A stretch of 64,000 nt of DNA from Macquaria australasica (GCA_005408345.1 SEMN01000316.1:372001-436000); one strand, 5' to 3'; shown: positions 1-13,776, counted from the stretch's first letter. A program made the numbers and translations. Notes: a model not told the origin generated them from the sequence alone.

Positions 1-300
1 ACACTGATTTTTCATCATGGAAACACTTGCAAGACTATGAAAAGAAAGGAAATATTTTGAAAGCTGCTGTATATTATATTTGTGTAGCCAAACAGCTAAA
101 ACAATGCAATGCAATTTGCTGCCTTGTCTTTAGTTCTGGCCTATCTGTTGTGATTTTGTTTCCTGTTTGCTTCAATTTGTAAATATATCTATTTCAATTA
201 CACAATACAGGACCTTTGTGTGCTTTCACTATGTGGGATTCAGTTGCAGCTGAAATTGCATTTGAAATCCATATGTTGAAAATAAACTGTGATGGCTAAA
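1..300 (+). other. possible 3' UTR end of an upstream gene
   Basis: This is AT-rich sequence with no open frame of note. A canonical AATAAA lies near 280 in a context resembling a vertebrate 3' UTR terminus. If real, it belongs to a + strand gene whose coding part is left of the window. The identity is unknown and the call is speculative. Confidence 0.2.
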
Positions 301-2537
301 AAATGTTTACAAAATCTGTTTGATGCTGTTTTGATCCCAGTTATCTTAAAATATCAAAATCTGATTTGTAGAGTCTAACTTAAATGTGTCTTCTGAAAGC
401 ATTTTGCAAGTATCTGACAATGTTATTTCTTTATTTTTATTTTTTAAAAAGCCAGTAAGGGTAGCTACCACATAAGCTGTTCCTCTACCACATGGGTGAG
501 GTCTTGGTATTTGCTGGGGTTTCTCTCCCTCTCGGGATGGGGCAGGTGTTTCTCCAGACGAACCAGAACAACCATATTATGACCATCCATCTGCTTCTGC
601 TCACACACACACACACAAATGCACAGACATGCAAATAAGACAGCAATGTGAAAGTATACAAGACACAGACACAAGCAAAATAAACCTTGTGGTATTAACT
701 CTAATTCTATGTAGCAGAGATGAACTTGTACTGTAGGTGAAAATGGCGTTGAGAGTGGGCCAAATACACATTTTAGAATATGTACCAACACTGTGTATGC
801 TTTGTTAGGTATACATGATTGTCTTACTGTCAGCAGCCCACAGTTAAAGCCACAAATTTTCAAAACAATTGTACAAATTTATATTTTAAAAGACAAGAAA
901 GAAAGACGTAGTAGTACATTTTTTCCTTAATGTTTTGGGATTAATGTCAACATGATTTAATTAATAAGTTTGGTAACTTTAGCCTAAAATATCCAAGCAA
1001 AACTATTCCACCACCACATTTTGAAATGAAAACCTGCCATTATATTTTTTGACGCTAATACATCAGTAGTGTTTGTAAAGCAGCACAGTTGGCCATGATT
1101 TATGGACACATTGAATATTTGAGGTTTTTCTCAGTGTTTTGACATGCTGCCCTGGCTTTGCACATGACCAAAAGATAGCTTTTATATTTTCGTATGAGAT
1201 CAGGCAGTGGATATGAACTCCGGCTTGTCCCTTTGATTTTTCTCTCCATTAGTCAGAAGCTGCCTGTGCTCCTTCCCTCGTCCTTTTATGCGAGTCTGTG
1301 CGGTGTAATGTGACCCAAGGGGCTCGAGGTATTGTTCATGTCCACTCCAGCTGCAAGAGTGACAGCCCTTTGTCTACACACGGCACATTACACACACTAC
1401 ACACTTGGTCTACACACTGGATACAATAGGTATGTTGGGGAGCAGAGGGAGAGAGGCCAAGCCTAACATCAGATTTTAAGATAAATGGGGCAGGGAAACC
1501 TGTGAAGACCATTATTAATATTCTCTATAGTTTTAGCCAATGTGGGTCAAATGCCAAGAACTGTAGGCTGCATACGGCTCCGTCACACCACAGTGTCTAG
1601 AAATTAGACTTGAATTTTCTCTTGAAGTTCAATTTACTTTGATGTGTGGACAGGTTTGGAGCTGTGGTTTGATGTTATTCTGGATGTTCCCTCTTTAAAT
1701 GCTGTCCTTCCTGCATAAATATTCTTCAGTCTGGTAAAGACTTGTCAGACAGGGTTTGGAAGGAGCAACACTGCCCTCTGATGGAGATTCATAGAGGGAA
1801 ATGTAACTGTAAAAAGTTCATATTCACTTTTTTATATCCTTGGCCTCTGTGGATGTATATTGTGAAGGGAATCTTGCATACTTTGCCAGTTGTTTAAAGC
1901 GGCCTTTCCTAAAATATATTTGAGGAAATTGTATGGGCATGTGTATCTGTATCACTGATGCCTGCTTGCTCTGCTGAGTTATTGTAAAGACTTGAAACGG
2001 TTCAAATTTTTGTCTTTCTGTGGCTTTTTTTTAAACTTGATTTCACTTGGTGTCTCAGGTGTAAGACTATTTATGTCATGGTTTTGCCTACATCAATGAT
2101 GGTGGGTCACATAAGTGTTTTTTAAATCTCCACCTAAGACAAGTAATGGGTGGGTGGGGTTATTGCTGTTCAGATGATGTTCAAGGTTATCGCTAAATGT
2201 TTTTGGTGTGCCTTCAGGTATTGAAAACACTGCTTTGTTTGCATTTAGTAGCTGTTCTGGAGATTTCGATCCTATTACATGAGATTCATCAGCAGATGGA
2301 GTTTGCTCACATGTTTTTGAAATTGTACATGTTCTGTTGAACTGGTTTAAGATATAATCAAAAGCTCTGGAACAGCTACTAAACTGTCCTTGAGGTGAGA
2401 TTTTTTTGTCAACTGCTGTTTTCAAGGTCTTTAAAACTCAACACTGCTATATTGTGTATTATTGGTATTATTGTTGTTTTTTGCTCTTGATGCAGCAAAT
2501 AAAATGCAGTGAACATCTGTTGAACATTTAATTAAGC

Positions 2538-2569
<32 letters not shown>

Positions 2570-4080
2570 CCTGCCACCTATCACAACTATTACCAACCTT
2601 GGTATTTTTTTCCTGGGTGACCCTTTTCATAATAGTGAAAAATGGCCTCTTTCCCCTTACATTTAGTCTCTGACGTCTGGCCAGAGATGGAAAGTCCTAA
2701 ATTAGCCAATTTATCCAGATCGCAAGGAATGTGTAGCAGATTTATGCCCTCCACCCGCACTCATTTTCTGAATGCAGAGGTGACGTGTCTTTACCTTGAA
2801 AGTGTCTGTGTACGTCACTGGCTCAAAGTAGTTATGCACTGTTGTAATATCATTTAGCACCAAAACTTCCAGAAACTATACATCTCTGGGTTGACACTTC
2901 GGTGAGTAATGGCAGTAATAACATGCAGGTGCTCATTGCCAAAAATGACTAGTACCTACATATTATTATGCTGGTATGTTACATGGCCCTATTGTGTGTT
3001 TGGTAATACAGACCAATTAATTTAGGAAAACGTGCCATTTGGCACGGTGTCAGCTGAAATAAGTAAGGTCTTAAAAGTAGATTTTGACACAGGGAGCCTC
3101 TTTTCAAGACATGGCCTCAAGATGAGGTATTGATGCAGGACCCTGCTTAAGGCCATTATCATGTCAGTAGATAGTGTGCTTTAGTAGTGCACACTCTCAA
3201 AACAAAATTACAATTACCACAAAGAAGTTGCCATACAGTGAACCTGGTGGCCTGGGGTCTTGGGGTCTTGGTGTCTTGGTGCACTTGTCAAGTTAATGGT
3301 TGGTAATCCAGCTTGCAGGTGCTCAATAGTTTTTTAAATGCTACCTGATAATATTTTAGTTAAGATCACTAAAATGGTTCTGGAACATTTCTTTGATCTT
3401 ATTATATTATTAAAGATATCCACTCCAGACATATTTTAAGGCTTTGAATAATAATTTGTCTGATGTGGTTTGGTTTGGTTTGTTTTGTATGTACTTACAA
3501 ACTCAAATTACACTCATTCTCCCTCATTGAAAAATCCAGATTCTATGAATATGCACATTAACTTTATAAGGTTTATTATCTATTTCTTATTCTCAGTGTA
3601 TGTGACCTGGAGGTTTCAAGTTTCCACATCGCACTTGTTTGAATTGCACATTGGACCACTTTGGCTTCCCAACTAGTGATGTCACAAAACCACCAAAATG
3701 AAATTCCCATTTCAAGGCGAGCATAGAGAAACTTTCGCCCTTCAGCAGATGGATGTGAAAACAGCCTTCTAGTGTCCGTCTCTGCACATACATCATTCTG
3801 CACAGTGAAAGTCGAGCATCCAAGAGAAGTTCAATAAGCAAAACGCATTTTTAATGGAGGGTGACTTTAAATTTGATTCACAGGGAAAATGTACCAACTT
3901 CCTGCTTATAGCAGATCTAAATCTGTTGTAAAGGACGACCTCTTGTGGGCTGCAGCTGAAAATACTCATTTTAGTGCACTTGAAGTGTATTGTACCTCCA
4001 TGCTGCCCCCCCCCCCCCTCCCGGTGCTGCTTACCACAATGACCAGGCTCGTATGAGGGAGCTGCCCTTGTCAGTACAGT
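301..4080. other. intergenic, no gene recognised
   Basis: No conserved protein signal is visible on either strand. The sequence holds a short CA run near 601-617, a poly-T run near 2539-2556, and a stretch at about 3590-3930 with a TGATGTCACAAAAC motif of the kind seen in fish MITEs. A poly-C run lies at about 4005-4018, just before the putative vangl1 first exon. The open frames here are short and look accidental. Confidence 0.5.
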
Positions 4081-4081
4081 A

Positions 4082-4181
4082 CAGACGCGCCTCAGCAGCA
4101 GCAGCAGCACAGCGGCGGCGGCAGATTCACTGACACCGAGACTCAAAAGGAGGAATATGACACACATCTGAGAAAGAAAAG
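4082..4181 (+). promoter_or_regulatory. vangl1: candidate vangl1 non-coding first exon and promoter
   Basis: This is a locally GC-rich stretch with CAG and CGG repeats, followed by a strong splice donor (AAAAG then GTAGGT, GT at 4182). It has no long open frame. It lies upstream of the vangl1 start-codon exon on the same strand, and vangl genes usually have a non-coding first exon. No TATA box is evident. The 5' boundary is a guess, and an alternative first exon in the GC-rich stretch around 4600-4760 cannot be excluded. Confidence 0.35.
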
Positions 4182-5306
4182 GTAGGTAAATGAATTGATA
4201 ATCGCGATGCTGTGTTCCTTACACCGGGCATATCCTTGCCAAAAGCCTGAGCCACAACCCCTCACAGGAAATACTGATGAAGTTCAAGGCTGCCGTCGTG
4301 GAAAAAATGGTTTCCTTCTCATCAGACAGAACCCATATTTATGTTTGGGGTAACCTTTATGCTTTTTATTTAGACACTTCTTCAGTGCTACCTCTGATGC
4401 GTAAATAAATAGAAAGAACCAAAAGAACGCATGCATTATTTGAGGTGATAGCATCTTATAACCTGCTGTGCTTAATGGTGTTCAGGATGCGACTGAAACG
4501 AGATCTATTGTAACCGAAACTGCAGCTGTGTAACAGAGAAGTAACATCACATCCCTGGCTCTCTCAGACCCAGAAGCCTGTAAAATAAAGGGCGTTTCAG
4601 AGCAAGCCGCCGCTGCGGGGTGATGGTGTGTATCGCCATCATCAGCAGCTGTCTGGAGAGCAGACTGTGCGCAGCTGGATGAGGTGTTACTATGACCGAA
4701 GCCGCTTCACGTGCCTCCTCTGCACACTGTCGGTGCTGTCCTCCTCAGTATATCAGAGTCATGATGCTGCAGTGAAACTGTGCAGCACCTGAAGACATTT
4801 ATTATTGAGCAGTGCTGACAGGTCCTGTGCAGAGAGGTTTAGGGACGCTGTGAGGTATGGGAACCCCTTAAATATGAGTCATCCCCTGGAAGCTATTCTT
4901 GCTATGAATGAGCCAAAAAAAAGTGGTGTTGGCAATGCTTCTTGTCATTGTTCTCTTTTAAACCATGTTTTCTGGCTGGCAGGGCAGTGTGTCACAAGTG
5001 TAATGAGAAGTGAGAGCCACCTTTAGGCTACTGAGGAGCATTATGAGCCTGCAAAGCCTGGATAGTACCCTGTGATGCATGCTGCATTGTAGAGTAGTGT
5101 ACAGTAGTGTATTTACAGACATAAAAACACTGCTCTTAAAGTAGGAACGTACTGAGATATCTCTCCCACGCGCACCACCACACTCCCTCTCCCTCTACTG
5201 TACTTTTATTTAGTTCCACATGAGCGGATCAGGGGGGACTAAGTTTGCATTCCAGAGAACTGTGTCAGGTCTTAACTTTCTCCTTTTACTGTGGGGTGTG
5301 TGGTTT

Positions 5307-5311
5307 TGTGT

Positions 5312-5347
<36 letters not shown>
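5307..5347. repeat. (TG)n microsatellite
   Basis: Nearly pure TG dinucleotide repeat with one TATG interruption, in putative vangl1 intron 1. Confidence 0.95.
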
Positions 5348-5349
<2 letters not shown>

Positions 5350-5782
5350 AAGAGCAGCAGGGTGGGAGTGGCTGAGACTCTATCCAGTCATTCAAAGGTC
5401 ACAGGTATGCTCTCTGCACATATCTAACAAATACCTTTGTGCCAAGAATCAAATGTCAGAGTGTCACAGCAAACAGTGAAAGGAAAATACACAGGAAGCA
5501 AGTTCCTAATTTCATCATGTATCCTTGTGGTGAGGTCCACAAAATAAGAAAAAATGCCATTTCCATGGGAGATTCATGTCTCTGCATCTATGGCTCAGTT
5601 TGTGTGATTTTAGTCAGTCGACAGCGATGTTATAATATGTTAATCACCAGCTGTTCCTCTGGGTTATCTGAAGTCCATGGAGGGATTGGAGATTGTTATC
5701 ACTATAAATAAGACTGGCACACACAGTGTCGCCCATTGTTTGATTTCAAAGAAGTCTTACTCAGCTTACTGGATGTGTGTTA

Positions 5783-5785
<3 letters not shown>

Positions 5786-5861
<76 letters not shown>
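5786..5861. repeat. (GT)n microsatellite, about 76 bp
   Basis: Pure GT repeat in putative vangl1 intron 1. It generates spurious Cys-Val and His-Thr reading frames. Confidence 0.97.
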
Positions 5862-5862
<1 letters not shown>

Positions 5863-5896
5863 TGCTTTTGTTTTTTTGCCACTTTCAAAGAAACAT

Positions 5897-6244
5897 TGAA
5901 ATGATTAGTCGATAATTCTGATTGACAGAAAATCAGCAACCATTTTTATAATCGGTTAATTGTTTACAGCATTTCCTTTGTAAAAATGCCAACAGTTCAG
6001 CGGTTCCAGGTTCAAGTGTGACTATTTGCTGGTTTTCTTAAGTCTTCTATGATGGTAAATGAAATACCATTGGCATTTGAACTGGTTGGTTGGACAAAAC
6101 AAGCAATTTGAAGATGTAACCTTGGGCTCTGGAAAACTGCATCACTATAAATGACAGTGTATAGACCAAATGGTTCATCAGTTAATCAAGAAAATAATCA
6201 GTAGATTAATCAAAAATGAAAATAATCATTAGTTGGGGCCCTAA
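5897..6244. repeat. hAT-like non-autonomous element (GATTAATC family)
   Basis: The left edge carries ATTAGTCGATAATTCTGATT and the right edge carries AATAATCATTAGTTGGGGCC. These are inverted ends resembling the teleost family whose terminus reads GGGCTGCAACTAACGATTA. The interior has typical phrases such as GGTTCCAGGTTC and GACAAAACAAGCAATTTGAAG. There is no coding capacity. Related copies lie at about 10167-10462, 10528-10922 and 63719-63800. Confidence 0.6.
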
Positions 6245-8875
6245 AGTAATATCTGTTGTATATGTCGTCGATGGGGTTTAGTAGTAGTTTGCAGATTGCT
6301 TTGAAATTGTGAAACAAACGATAAAGGAAATGAACTAACACAGCAGACTGCCAGCTGCTGCATCTGGCAGATTATGGCATAATGCCACCAGGGCAGGGCG
6401 CACATGAAGGAAGGAAGGCACCAGGGCTAATGGGTGTGAGGGAGGGCACAGATGCCATGGTAACCAGGCCTCAGCATGTGCTCTAGATGAGCTATGAGGC
6501 TGATCTGTGCCGTTTAGGGTGCCAGCATTGCATTGGGTAATGGAATCTCAAATTCCACACCTCTCCTTCTCTGCCCAGATTGGAGACCAAAGTCTTTGTA
6601 GCCAAGGACATTAAACTAAAATCCCACGTTCTCAGTTTTATTATTAATTGATGAGTTGCAGCAGGGAAAATTGCTGCAAAGAACCTGACCTGTCAGATGT
6701 TACAGCTCTCCCAACGGAGACCCACACATATTTGTTGCAGTAGTGCAGTCTGCTTCAGAATGAGCCCATAACACCACACGTGCTTGTACCTCTGAGCATG
6801 ACCATACATGATTACAGTAGCTCCCACTGTGCAACAGCCCCCATCCGCTAAACAAACACGTTAATGAGTGTTTGTTTTACATTAGTGTCACTTTCTGCCC
6901 TCATGAATCTCTTCACGGTGCAGCCAACCAGAACAGTCTGCGGTGAAGCACGCTTCACTAGAATCTATTTTCCTCACAGAGGACAACTGAATTTTTTGGA
7001 TGGACCGGCTCAGAGTGAGCGGTCAGGCGCACATCTCTAATGCACGTTGTTATGCCCGCATGCTTTATTTATAGTTATCCGTTGGTTTGTAACTGATAGT
7101 TTTTCTTACCCTGTGGCTGCGATTTTCCACATGGCCTGGTTCACTATGCCTCTTCATGCTCGTCTCGTGGATGAGTGGCCTCTCAGAGGGATCATCTTGG
7201 CCCACATACCACACGCGTTCATAGATCAGCACTCAGGGGGTTAACAGCTTTTATTCAAAGCATAGCCTTATTAATTTAACCATACGGGTGCTGAGTGTGA
7301 TGAGAAGCCATTGTTTGCTCTTTGTGCCCTCTCACTGTGCCACCTCCCACCCTCACTCTCTCATACACACACACATACATGTGTGTGTGTATCACACAAA
7401 TTTACTCTCAGCAGGGGTGATTGATTATTGCTGCTAGATGGGGCCTCCTGCCTCCGGTGTTGCCAAGGCAACAGTGGACGCTCCAGATGTGGGTTAGAGA
7501 TGAGAGAAAGGACTTTCTACTGTCAAAACTCTGCCTTGTGTTTAAAATTTGATGCTGCGACATCAGCTGTGGTGCTGTGAGTGGTACAATATTTATTGAA
7601 GTCCTGCATATATAAAGCTCTGCCTTGTTCGACGTTATGTTCCCCTGCTTTCAGTAGCATAAGGGGCTGTATCAGTGGAGACTGATGTCACTCTCAGAGA
7701 AACTGCTTTTTGTCACACGTGATAGAAGGTTACTGTACAGATCTGCGAGATAATACAAATTCTAGCTTTGTCTGACACATGTAATCCTATTGACAGGCAG
7801 TGGTAATGTGCATAATTTATATGCATTGTATGACAATCCCTAATGGAACATTTGTGGTTTCTCAAATGCACCAGCTACATTTCCCATGATGGGTAATGGA
7901 GGGAGAGAAAAACGTTCAACCCCATCATCTTAAATGGAAATCAGCTACATTGCAGTGTCTTCTTCTAAACGTCATTTTCAGAGCATGAGTTCCGTGCTGC
8001 TGTGTGCATTCACATCCTAATATGCTGAATGGGCTTATTTTACTGTTTATATGCACCACTGGCTACGGAGATAACAAATAGCCTGACGAGAGGGAGAATA
8101 CTCCCGATTAGTAAAATGAGACTGGGCTGGGGATGGTGATTGGCAGGTGGTTGTCAGGACAACAGCTGGGAGACAGACAGGGTGTAGATTGAGGTCTAAA
8201 TGAATGGTCATGCATGGTGAAGCAATAAGACATCCTCATGCATCACACAGCATACATTAGGACCCAGGAAGTGAGTCTGGTAGATTCAGTCTGACCCTAA
8301 TGACCTAAAAGGGGATGACAGGATGGAGACGTAGTTCACATAAAACTGGACCACATTTTGTCACATTTTTATTTTTTCAACAGAACCATAGCTATTAAAG
8401 AGGACAAAAGGGTCATTTCCTTGTTTTATTTATTTATTTATGTATCTGTTTATTGTGTGGATGTATTGGTTTTAGAAACCTGATGGGAATGTTGCACATG
8501 TTGGGTATTTTTGGATTCCAGTATTTTTTAGATTCATTATGTTTAATTTGACTGCTTTTATGCCAAAAAGAAATAATTAAATAAATAAATAAATAAAGGC
8601 CTCAGTATTCCTGCCAATGTGTAGAAAGCTGTACGTTGGGAAAAACATTTACATAAAGGACAATTGAATTACTAAATAAATAAAATTTGAAAAATCCCAA
8701 AACTAAAAGAAATTAGAGACCTTCTTTTAAATAAAATAGCAGTTGTATTGGTTCAAATATGACATTTTGAAACACATTTCCTATCATATCTTCTAATAGT
8801 GCTTGTTGAAACTGGTTGCACTGCCCCGTTTCTCTGAAACAGCTACAATAAGTCTGTACGATTCTCAATAAACAT
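6245..8875. other. putative vangl1 intron 1, no gene recognised
   Basis: Unique-looking AT-rich sequence without conserved open frames. It contains a short CA/TG patch near 7361-7390, a ZNF143-like TACATTTCCCATGATG motif near 7876, and an (AAAT)n patch near 8575-8597. Confidence 0.5.
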
Positions 8876-9300
8876 AATGTATTTATTTAATGTTTTATTT
8901 AACCTATATTTAACCAGGAAGTCTCCTGGGATGCAGTATTTCTTTTACAAGAGAGACCTGGCCAAAATGGCAGCAAGTGACATAGTTACATAAAAAAAAT
9001 TTAAAAAACACACACACACAAGCACAATTGATTTAAGAGGCATAAAGGAGAGAGCTTGACTATTTAAAACAGTTACATTCTTCATGAACATGTTTTGAAT
9101 GTGGTGTTTTAATGCCTGGTTTTAAGGCAGTGTTTCCAAATAAAGTTTGTCTTGTAAATTATTCCAGGCCCAGAGTGCAAAAATGCAGTTTTGCCAAGTT
9201 CAGAGCAGATTATCCATCCGTTATCCATCTTATAGCTGTTATAGACAGGATAAAGCATTTTACAGAGGTAGACAGGAATAAACCTGCCTGGTCCATACAT
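8876..9300 (-). mobile_element. LINE 3'-end fragment, inverted
   Basis: TTTATTTAACCTATATTTAACCAGG followed by AGAGAGACCTGGCC is the reverse complement of the very common fish non-LTR tail (GGCCAGGTCTC, then CCTGGTTAAATAAA). Similarity appears to extend through the AATAAAGTTTGTCTTG region. Related + orientation tails lie at about 10690-10775 and 18035-18115. The exact clade cannot be assigned by eye. Confidence 0.5.
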
Positions 9301-9548
9301 TAATGATAGATAATGCCATGTATCTGCCTGATCTTCCAGTCCTACAGTACAGATAACAGAAACGGATGATGACTAATATTTTGACTACAGGTCATTCTGC
9401 CTTCATTTAAAATACACTGAATGATGAGAATCAGCACACTCCTGTACAGAAATATATTGCCTGGTAGCTCGGCTACTATATCGAATGCATTATTTGTTAG
9501 ACCTTGCAAGCAAGTTTTGATGCGTCCCCCTATCTCTCCATCTCTCAG

Positions 9549-9798
9549 GTCAATGTGGCTACTAAAGCGGCTCTCTGGAGTAGTTGTCAGTCGTGGTGGA
9601 TTCCTGAGGCCCGTCTCTATAGCAACCCATTCCTCCTCCTGAGCACTGCTGCCAACTTACCCTCTCTGCCACACGACTAATCTCTCCTCATCCCCCTGGC
9701 CAATCGCCGGGTCTGCACTGCGTTGGAATGGACACTGAGTCGACCCACTCGGGCTACTCCTATCACTCCAGCCGCTCCGGGAGATCAAACCGACATGG
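9549..9798 (+). other. vangl1: vangl1 exon 2: 5' UTR plus start codon
   Basis: A pyrimidine-rich tract ending in CTCTCAG at 9548 makes a good acceptor, so the exon probably runs from 9549 to the donor GGTATGT (GT at 9799). The leader carries an upstream ATG at about 9554 that opens a short frame ending near 9642, before the main ATG at 9728. The acceptor is inferred from sequence only. Confidence 0.5.
9728..9798 (+). CDS. vangl1: vangl1 coding exon 1 (N-terminus)
   Basis: Encodes MDTESTHSGYSYHSSRSG and the following SNRHG, and leaves phase 2. The start is fixed by the exact VANGL1-type MDTEST beginning. The donor is GGTATGT. Confidence 0.95.
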
Positions 9799-11445
9799 GT
9801 ATGTTTCCTGTCTGTCCGCCTTTCCATCTGACTGTCTGCTTCTCTGCTTCTTCCTATGACTGCGTCTCTCACAGCACCCTTTGCTATGGTGTTTCTTGTA
9901 ATGCCTTCATTGCACACTGAGTTTGTTGTGTTTGTCTTCAGTTATGAGCGGGACACATGTTGGTTGTAGGCAAATTAATCACATGAGAGACTACGAGAGA
10001 GACAGAGAGAAAACAAGCTAGAGATTGAGAGACAGAGCTTGTGGATTAGGGTTGCCTCAGCTGAGGGGCTCTAACCTATTTCAGTGATTCACTCTCTCTA
10101 TTCTGCAAATGAGAGAATAATTTGATTGTCTGCATATACCTTCCTTTCCACCAGCTTTTTGCCATGTAGGGCTGCAACTAATAAATATTTTAATTATTGA
10201 GTAATCTGCCTATAAGTATTTATTGATCCTCAGAGTCCATGGTGACATCTTCATAGGTCTTGATTTGTCAGACAAATAGTCCAAAAACCAAAGATATTTA
10301 GTTTACTATAATAAAAGACATCAGATTTTAAGCACCTTTTTGAGAAACTGGAACCAGCAAACCTTTTCCTTCAAAAAAGATTAAAATGATTAAAAGATTG
10401 TCAAAATGGTTGACCTTTAATTTTCTGTCAATCAACTTATCGACTTATCGTTTCATCTCTTCTATTGCGTGTGTATTTGTGTTTGAGTATCTCATAAACA
10501 AGCTGCATGATTTGCTTGAATGCATGAGTTTAGAGTCGATTCATATTTTTTTGATTGATAGAAAATTTAGGGGCAGATATTGTGATAATTGATTCTTGGG
10601 TCATTTATCAAAACATATCAAAAATGCTAAACATTTGCTGGTTCCAATGTTTCAAATATGAGAATTCTGTGATTTTCTTTGGCATATATGAGTAATGTCT
10701 TGACCAGGACATGCTTGAACAAGAGATTTTTAATCTGAATGAGTCTTTTACTCCTGGTTAAATAAAAATTAACTAAGTAAATGGAATTTTTGGGGGTTGA
10801 GGACTGTTGAACGAAACAGGAAATTTGAATACATCAACTCGGGCTCTGGCAAACTGCAAAGGCATTTTAACTATTTTGTTAGACAAAACGATTAAACTCT
10901 GGATTAATCATTAATTAATATCTGAGCACATGAGTATACTATATATATACTTGTACCATTCTTCATGTTCATTGTATATCTGTTCAACTCCAGGGATCGA
11001 AGCCGTGAGCGGCACAAGGCCAGCAGCAGTAAGGACAGCAGTCGCTCTGAGAGGTCCGTCGTCATCAACCCCCCTGACACGCCCTCCCAGGACTCCCCCG
11101 TTCACAATGGAGAGCCGCTGCCAGGAGAACCCACACCAGCAGAAGATCATGGAGATGAGGCCCAGGTATTTTCCACATGAAGTGTACATTGGAGGAATGT
11201 CTAAACTGTGAAGGGTTGCAGGTTGTTTTTTAGAGAAGTGATTTATTCCTTTAGAATAAATCAGAAGGCCCAGTAATCCATCTATCATCTACTGCACCAT
11301 GACCTTGTAAACTCATCCTCACACAGCTGGCTGCCCATTGACACAACGCCTGACATAAAATAACAATGGTGACAAGGGATCAAATAGGTCAGAGGATTAG
11401 CATCCCTCTTGTAGGCCTGGGTGGATTTGTACAGACAACGCTGTG

Positions 11446-11484
<39 letters not shown>

Positions 11485-13115
11485 TACTGAGTATAACTGT
11501 CTTGCCTGATAGCTTTTAAAGCAGAGCAAATTGGTTCCAGTCATTCTATAAAGCTGATTTTGCTGAGCCCTGCAAGCAAAATAGGTTTTTAAGTCGATGC
11601 AGGGAAGCAAAATGCTGTGATAATGCAGCTCAAAGACAGAGTGGATATAGAACTAAGTCAACGCCGCAGGGATTAAATATACTTTCAAATCGTGATCATT
11701 ATTCAAAGAAGTAGTTTGACAGTTTGGGAAATACGCTTATTCGCTTTCGTGCAGAGAGTTAGACAAGAAGATCGATTACACTCTCATATATCTGTCAGTT
11801 AAATATGAAGCCACAGTCAGCAGCTGGTTAGCTTAGCTTAGCTTAGCACAGAGACTGGAAACAGGGGGAAACAACTAGCCTGGCTCTGTCCAAGGGCAAA
11901 AAACAAAGTTCACACATCAGCACCTCCAAAGCTCACTAATTAACATGTTATAACTCGTTTCTTTAATCTGTACAAAAACCAAAGTGTAAAAACAACAAGT
12001 TGTGGTTTTACTTGGAGGTGTGTGCCAGACTATTTCTTTGCCGGGAGCAGTGACTTCCTGGAGTCTAGAGCAACTTGTTTTTACGTTTTGGTTTTTGTGC
12101 GTATTAAACAAACAAGATATAACGTGTTAATTAATGAGCTTTAGAGGTGCTGGTAGGCGTTTTCTTAAGCTTTCAAAAGAGCCAGCCTAGCTGCTGCCAC
12201 TCTTTATGCTAAGCTAACTGTCTGCCGGCTCCAGCTTCATATTCAACGGACAGATATGAAACTGGTATCAATCTTCTCATCGAACTCTTTGCAAGAACGC
12301 ATATAAGTGTATTTCCCAAAAATGTCAGACTACTCCTTTCAATGCAGATTATCAGGTAAATTGCAGCCAGAGTTAAAGAAAACCGAGTGAGAAGCAAAAA
12401 CACAGCTAAAGGAGGGACAAAAGAGTTATAAATTGTTCTTCAGAGAGAACTCTGCCTTGGGCTGCCTTCACTGGCTCTCTGACCTAGTTGAAATCTATAG
12501 TAAAAAGAGTGCATTTTGTCATTGTGTATGTACTGTTGGTTTGAAGAGAAAAAGGAGAAAATGTGTGGCTGAGTTCAAGCTGCCTGCAAAAGATGTAGTT
12601 CCCCACAATGATTAGTAGTCACAGTATTATTTAATGTGATTAGGATGTGAACATGTCTTTAGCCAGACTTTCTGACCATTTCTGAGATGTCTGACCTATT
12701 TTGCCGTCTCTGCTCAGCATCCCCTTCTGGCTGGGCAGCCGCATTCCACCATGTCATGTGACTGTCAGCTTGTAGCTTACGTCCATTGTCCGCAGTGTAA
12801 GGTAATCTGCCATTGTATTGTAATAGCCCTCCAGACAAATGTGTCCAAATGGCACAGCAGCAGCAGCACCATCATTACCAGCACCAAAGTCCACCCCAGC
12901 CAGTGCTTCTTTTTTTGGAGCAGCTCTGTTAGACGGCAGAGCTGCTGTAACACTAACAGGCTCCAGTGCAAAGAGACATTCCCTCAGACTGAGATTAGCT
13001 TTAGCATCCAGCCAAACGCCTTTCCAACTTTGAGGAAAGCTGATATGAATAATCCTCCATGTTTACACGCATGCCTATGACATAAGGATACGGTCTTGGA
13101 CCAAAGCTCCTGTGC

Positions 13116-13180
<65 letters not shown>

Positions 13181-13700
13181 CGTGCGTGCGTGTGTGTGTG
13201 TGTGAGAGTGAGTCATAGAGAGAGCGCCAAGTCTGTTACTGAGACTGTCCATGCTGCTTTGTGAGACTTAGACGCTGTGACTTTGTGCCAGAAGGCAGCA
13301 GCTTCAGTTCACAATGTTAGCTCTAGCAACACCAAAGCATATGCGGAGAAGCACACACTCTTGTTTTTAGTATTTCACCCTTTGCTTCTTTGCCCTTTTC
13401 ATTGAATAGATGGACACACACACCTACTCATGGCTGCTACGCTCACAGCTTTTTTATATAATGTGAAAATAACCACCGCAATAAAACGAATGGAGTAAAT
13501 TGTAGGAAACCTGCCAGGCATTTTAAACGAATGCCATTTGTTTCTGTCCCGTTGCTCCTATGACTCAATTGAACACACATACACAGTGACACTAATGTGC
13601 TCACCAACACAAACACACCAACGTGTAAATGTCATTTTAACCTCCACCCACCCAGGCCAGTGGGGCTTAACCATTGTGTTTTGCAGTTGGCAGACGGTTT

Positions 13701-13776
<76 letters not shown>

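Noticed and set aside
465..863. 132-residue open frame on the - strand
   Set aside because: It runs through a CA repeat and Cys-rich translation with no family resemblance. It looks accidental.
5677..5904. Cys-Val repeat frames over TG microsatellites (also 13001-13252, 13538-13795, 16252-16491, 23341-23720, 36026-36364)
   Set aside because: They are translations of pure dinucleotide repeats, not proteins.
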